A stretch of DNA of 64,000 nt from an uncultured Aquimarina sp. (GTDB taxonomy: Bacteria; Bacteroidota; Bacteroidia; Flavobacteriales; Flavobacteriaceae), in assembly GCF_947495315.1 (NCBI RefSeq), contig NZ_CANLYD010000005.1, forward strand, positions 1 to 64,000, read 5' to 3'. The notes under the pieces were generated by a model. The model worked only from the letters and a program-made list of their open reading frames with translations, was not told the origin of the DNA and did no database searches. Below, one piece after another: positions 62,642 through 64,000 of this stretch. Position 1 is the first letter of the stretch. Each line of letters begins with the position of its first letter. The position numbers and the translations under genes were made by a program.

Positions 62642-63445
62642 ATGTCAAAAGATGATGAAATTATCAAAATAGAAGACCCTGATATTGCAAAAATCAAGTT
62701 TGATTTTGAAAAATATAAGTACAGAATAGAATTGTATAAATGGTTTATCGGTTCTGTGTTTTTAGTGCTGATTACAATTATTATCAATTATGGTTTTAAG
62801 GATCGGGCTGCCGGATTACAAGAAATCAAGCAATATGATAAGTATGTAACAGAGCTTATCATTCTTAACAAAGATCCAGGACAGAAAAGGATGTTAGCCC
62901 AGTTTTTTGCTTTGGTTACTCCATCAGAGAAATTAAAGGCCGGTTGGAAAGCATATTACACAGAAGTTAATGAAGAGTACAAAAAGGTAATTGCGCCGGT
63001 TTTAGTTAGTGATTCGATACTTAAAAAGAAGTATTACAGCTTAAAGACTAAAGGAGATAATTTAACGACCACTGAGAAAAGTAAGTTATCAGAATTGAAA
63101 CAGCAAATAGAAGAAAATGATAAGATTATTAATCCAGAAATAGTGGTTCCGTCAAAAGAAAATAAAAAGGATTATAAAGCAGCTTTGAACTGGGAATCAA
63201 AAGGTTTTTCTTTTCTCTTAAACAAGGATATCGATAAAGCCATTCTTGCTTTTCGGGCAAGTGAAGATGCTTATAACCAGTTTCATCAGGTATATGAAAT
63301 CGCAAAATACCTTACCGATAATAGAAAAAAATTGGAGCATACCGAATCTGAAGATTGGGACGAGGTCCATAATATAATAGCCACCAAATACGACTGGAAA
63401 ATGCCACTGGCAGTAAAAAATGATTTATTAAAGAAGTCCAATTAA
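62642..63445 (+). CDS. Single-pass membrane protein with helical repeat-like domain
   Basis: 267 residues. A charged N-terminus is followed by one membrane helix (WFIGSVFLVLITIIINYGF, ~34-52). The rest is helical and Lys/Glu-rich, including LKTKGDNLTTTEKSKLSEL and a TPR-like segment AALNWESKGFSFLLNKDIDK followed by AILAFRASEDAYNQFHQVYE. No family is identified. Orientation of the soluble domain is uncertain. It is flanked by the 126-residue gene and the matrixin-like gene. Confidence 0.6.
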   Translation: MSKDDEIIKIEDPDIAKIKFDFEKYKYRIELYKWFIGSVFLVLITIIINYGFKDRAAGLQEIKQYDKYVTELIILNKDPGQKRMLAQFFALVTPSEKLKAGWKAYYTEVNEEYKKVIAPVLVSDSILKKKYYSLKTKGDNLTTTEKSKLSELKQQIEENDKIINPEIVVPSKENKKDYKAALNWESKGFSFLLNKDIDKAILAFRASEDAYNQFHQVYEIAKYLTDNRKKLEHTESEDWDEVHNIIATKYDWKMPLAVKNDLLKKSN

Positions 63446-63573
63446 AAAGATGAGAGATATGATTAGACGATCAGATATGTGAAGAAAAACAGCAGTATTA
63501 ACTAATGAATATAAGAAGCTCAGAACCTCGTGTTTATACATTAAAAAATAATTATTAATCTAAACCTGATAAA

Positions 63574-64000
63574 ATGGGAACAAATAAAAAAAATAAGGTA
63601 TCGAAAAATATTTTTTCAGAAAGAAAAGACAACAATCCATTTGCACCTGCAGAGTCAAATATCCACCTTTATGGTAAGAGTTCTATAAAATGTGAAACGG
63701 ATTCCAGAGGATATGCAACACCAAAAGATAGAGATCCCGCAGAAATTGTTGTTGATGCATCCGAAGGGTTTATTCCTCTTTGGAAAAAAGATGTAAATCT
63801 TAGATGGCGTTTTAACCCAAGTCTTTATAATTTTTTTCAGTATCCAGATCAAGCGATGGATGGGATAAGGACTTTATTATCCAAAGGAATAAGAGAATGG
63901 GGAGATGCAGCTCCTATTAGGTTTAGTGAACGAAATGATGCTTGGGATTTTGAAATTATAGTAAAGAAAGATAATTGTGATCATAGAGGCTGCACTTTGG
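63574..64000 (+). CDS. Matrixin-like zinc metalloprotease, N-terminal part (cut by window end)
   Basis: An open frame from ATG 63574 to the window edge, 142 codons. No signal peptide. After a Lys/Asn-rich start, VNLRWRFNPSLYNFF, GIREWGDAAPIRFSER and DFEIIVKKDNCDHRGCTL resemble the early part of matrixin (M10/M57) catalytic domains, in which WGDAAPIxF precedes the zinc site. The HExxHxxGxxH motif would lie downstream, outside the window, so catalytic competence cannot be checked. It lies 128 bases after the membrane-protein gene. Confidence 0.7.
   Translation, partial: MGTNKKNKVSKNIFSERKDNNPFAPAESNIHLYGKSSIKCETDSRGYATPKDRDPAEIVVDASEGFIPLWKKDVNLRWRFNPSLYNFFQYPDQAMDGIRTLLSKGIREWGDAAPIRFSERNDAWDFEIIVKKDNCDHRGCTL

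Overview
The window looks like chromosome from a marine, gliding member of the family Flavobacteriaceae (Bacteroidota). The evidence is an AT-rich sequence, translation starts without Shine-Dalgarno sites, at least one TTTG-N19-TAnnTTTG promoter typical of the phylum, many lipoproteins with Bacteroidota-style lipoboxes, gliding and type IX secretion genes (gldJ, porU, porV), and an alginate-lyase-type PL6 enzyme. The genus cannot be fixed from the sequence alone; an Aquimarina-like organism would fit.

Layout. 0-0.44 kb: 3' end of an rRNA operon (23S tail, 5S, terminator). 0.7-10.9 kb: core metabolism and envelope genes: acyl-CoA dehydrogenase, a Glu/Leu-type dehydrogenase, NhaB antiporter, an ExbB-ExbD-TonB operon, folC, tRNA-Val, an MscS channel and a DUF2652 protein. 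10.9-22.6 kb: the block murF-gldJ / porU-porV-cdd-pdhA-pdhC. It joins cell-wall synthesis, gliding and type IX secretion to pyruvate dehydrogenase. 22.7-27.1 kb: nudK, an M28 peptidase, an SDR and minus-strand genes of unknown function, including a lipoprotein and a single-pass membrane protein that appears to lack a normal start codon. 27.2-31.5 kb: two near-identical YfbK-like VWA lipoproteins flanking a DUF4349 lipoprotein. 31.6-34.7 kb: SprT-like protein, mannose-1-phosphate guanylyltransferase and a DUF389 membrane protein.

34.8-39.3 kb holds an AraC-regulated set (SDR, two OsmC proteins, isochorismatase-family hydrolase, alpha/beta hydrolase). A related set (SDR, AhpD-like protein, TetR regulator with two matching operator-like sites) lies at 44.7-46.5 kb. 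Both look like detoxification or redox-stress modules; this is inference. Between them are a DoxX-like protein, a Cys-rich double-glycine leader peptide, MlaF-MlaE, a PafA-type phosphatase and an amine oxidase. 46.7-53.4 kb: a PL6 lyase, a GT2 glycosyltransferase, a methyltransferase, a KAS III enzyme, a truncated haemoglobin, a divergent pair of small putative DNA-binding proteins and a small exported protein.

53.5-58.6 kb is a complete type I export operon (TetR, ABC, HlyD, TolC) whose ABC ATPase has degenerate catalytic motifs. 58.7-64 kb is the least explained part: palindromic repeats, an 854-residue alpha/beta-hydrolase-like protein with a glycine-rich hydrophobic stretch and two C-terminal DUF3892-like modules, a densely structured and internally repeated intergenic region, two genes of unknown function and the start of a matrixin-like metalloprotease cut by the window edge. 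The best candidates for undescribed biology are this last block, the Cys-rich peptide and the VWA/DUF4349 locus.
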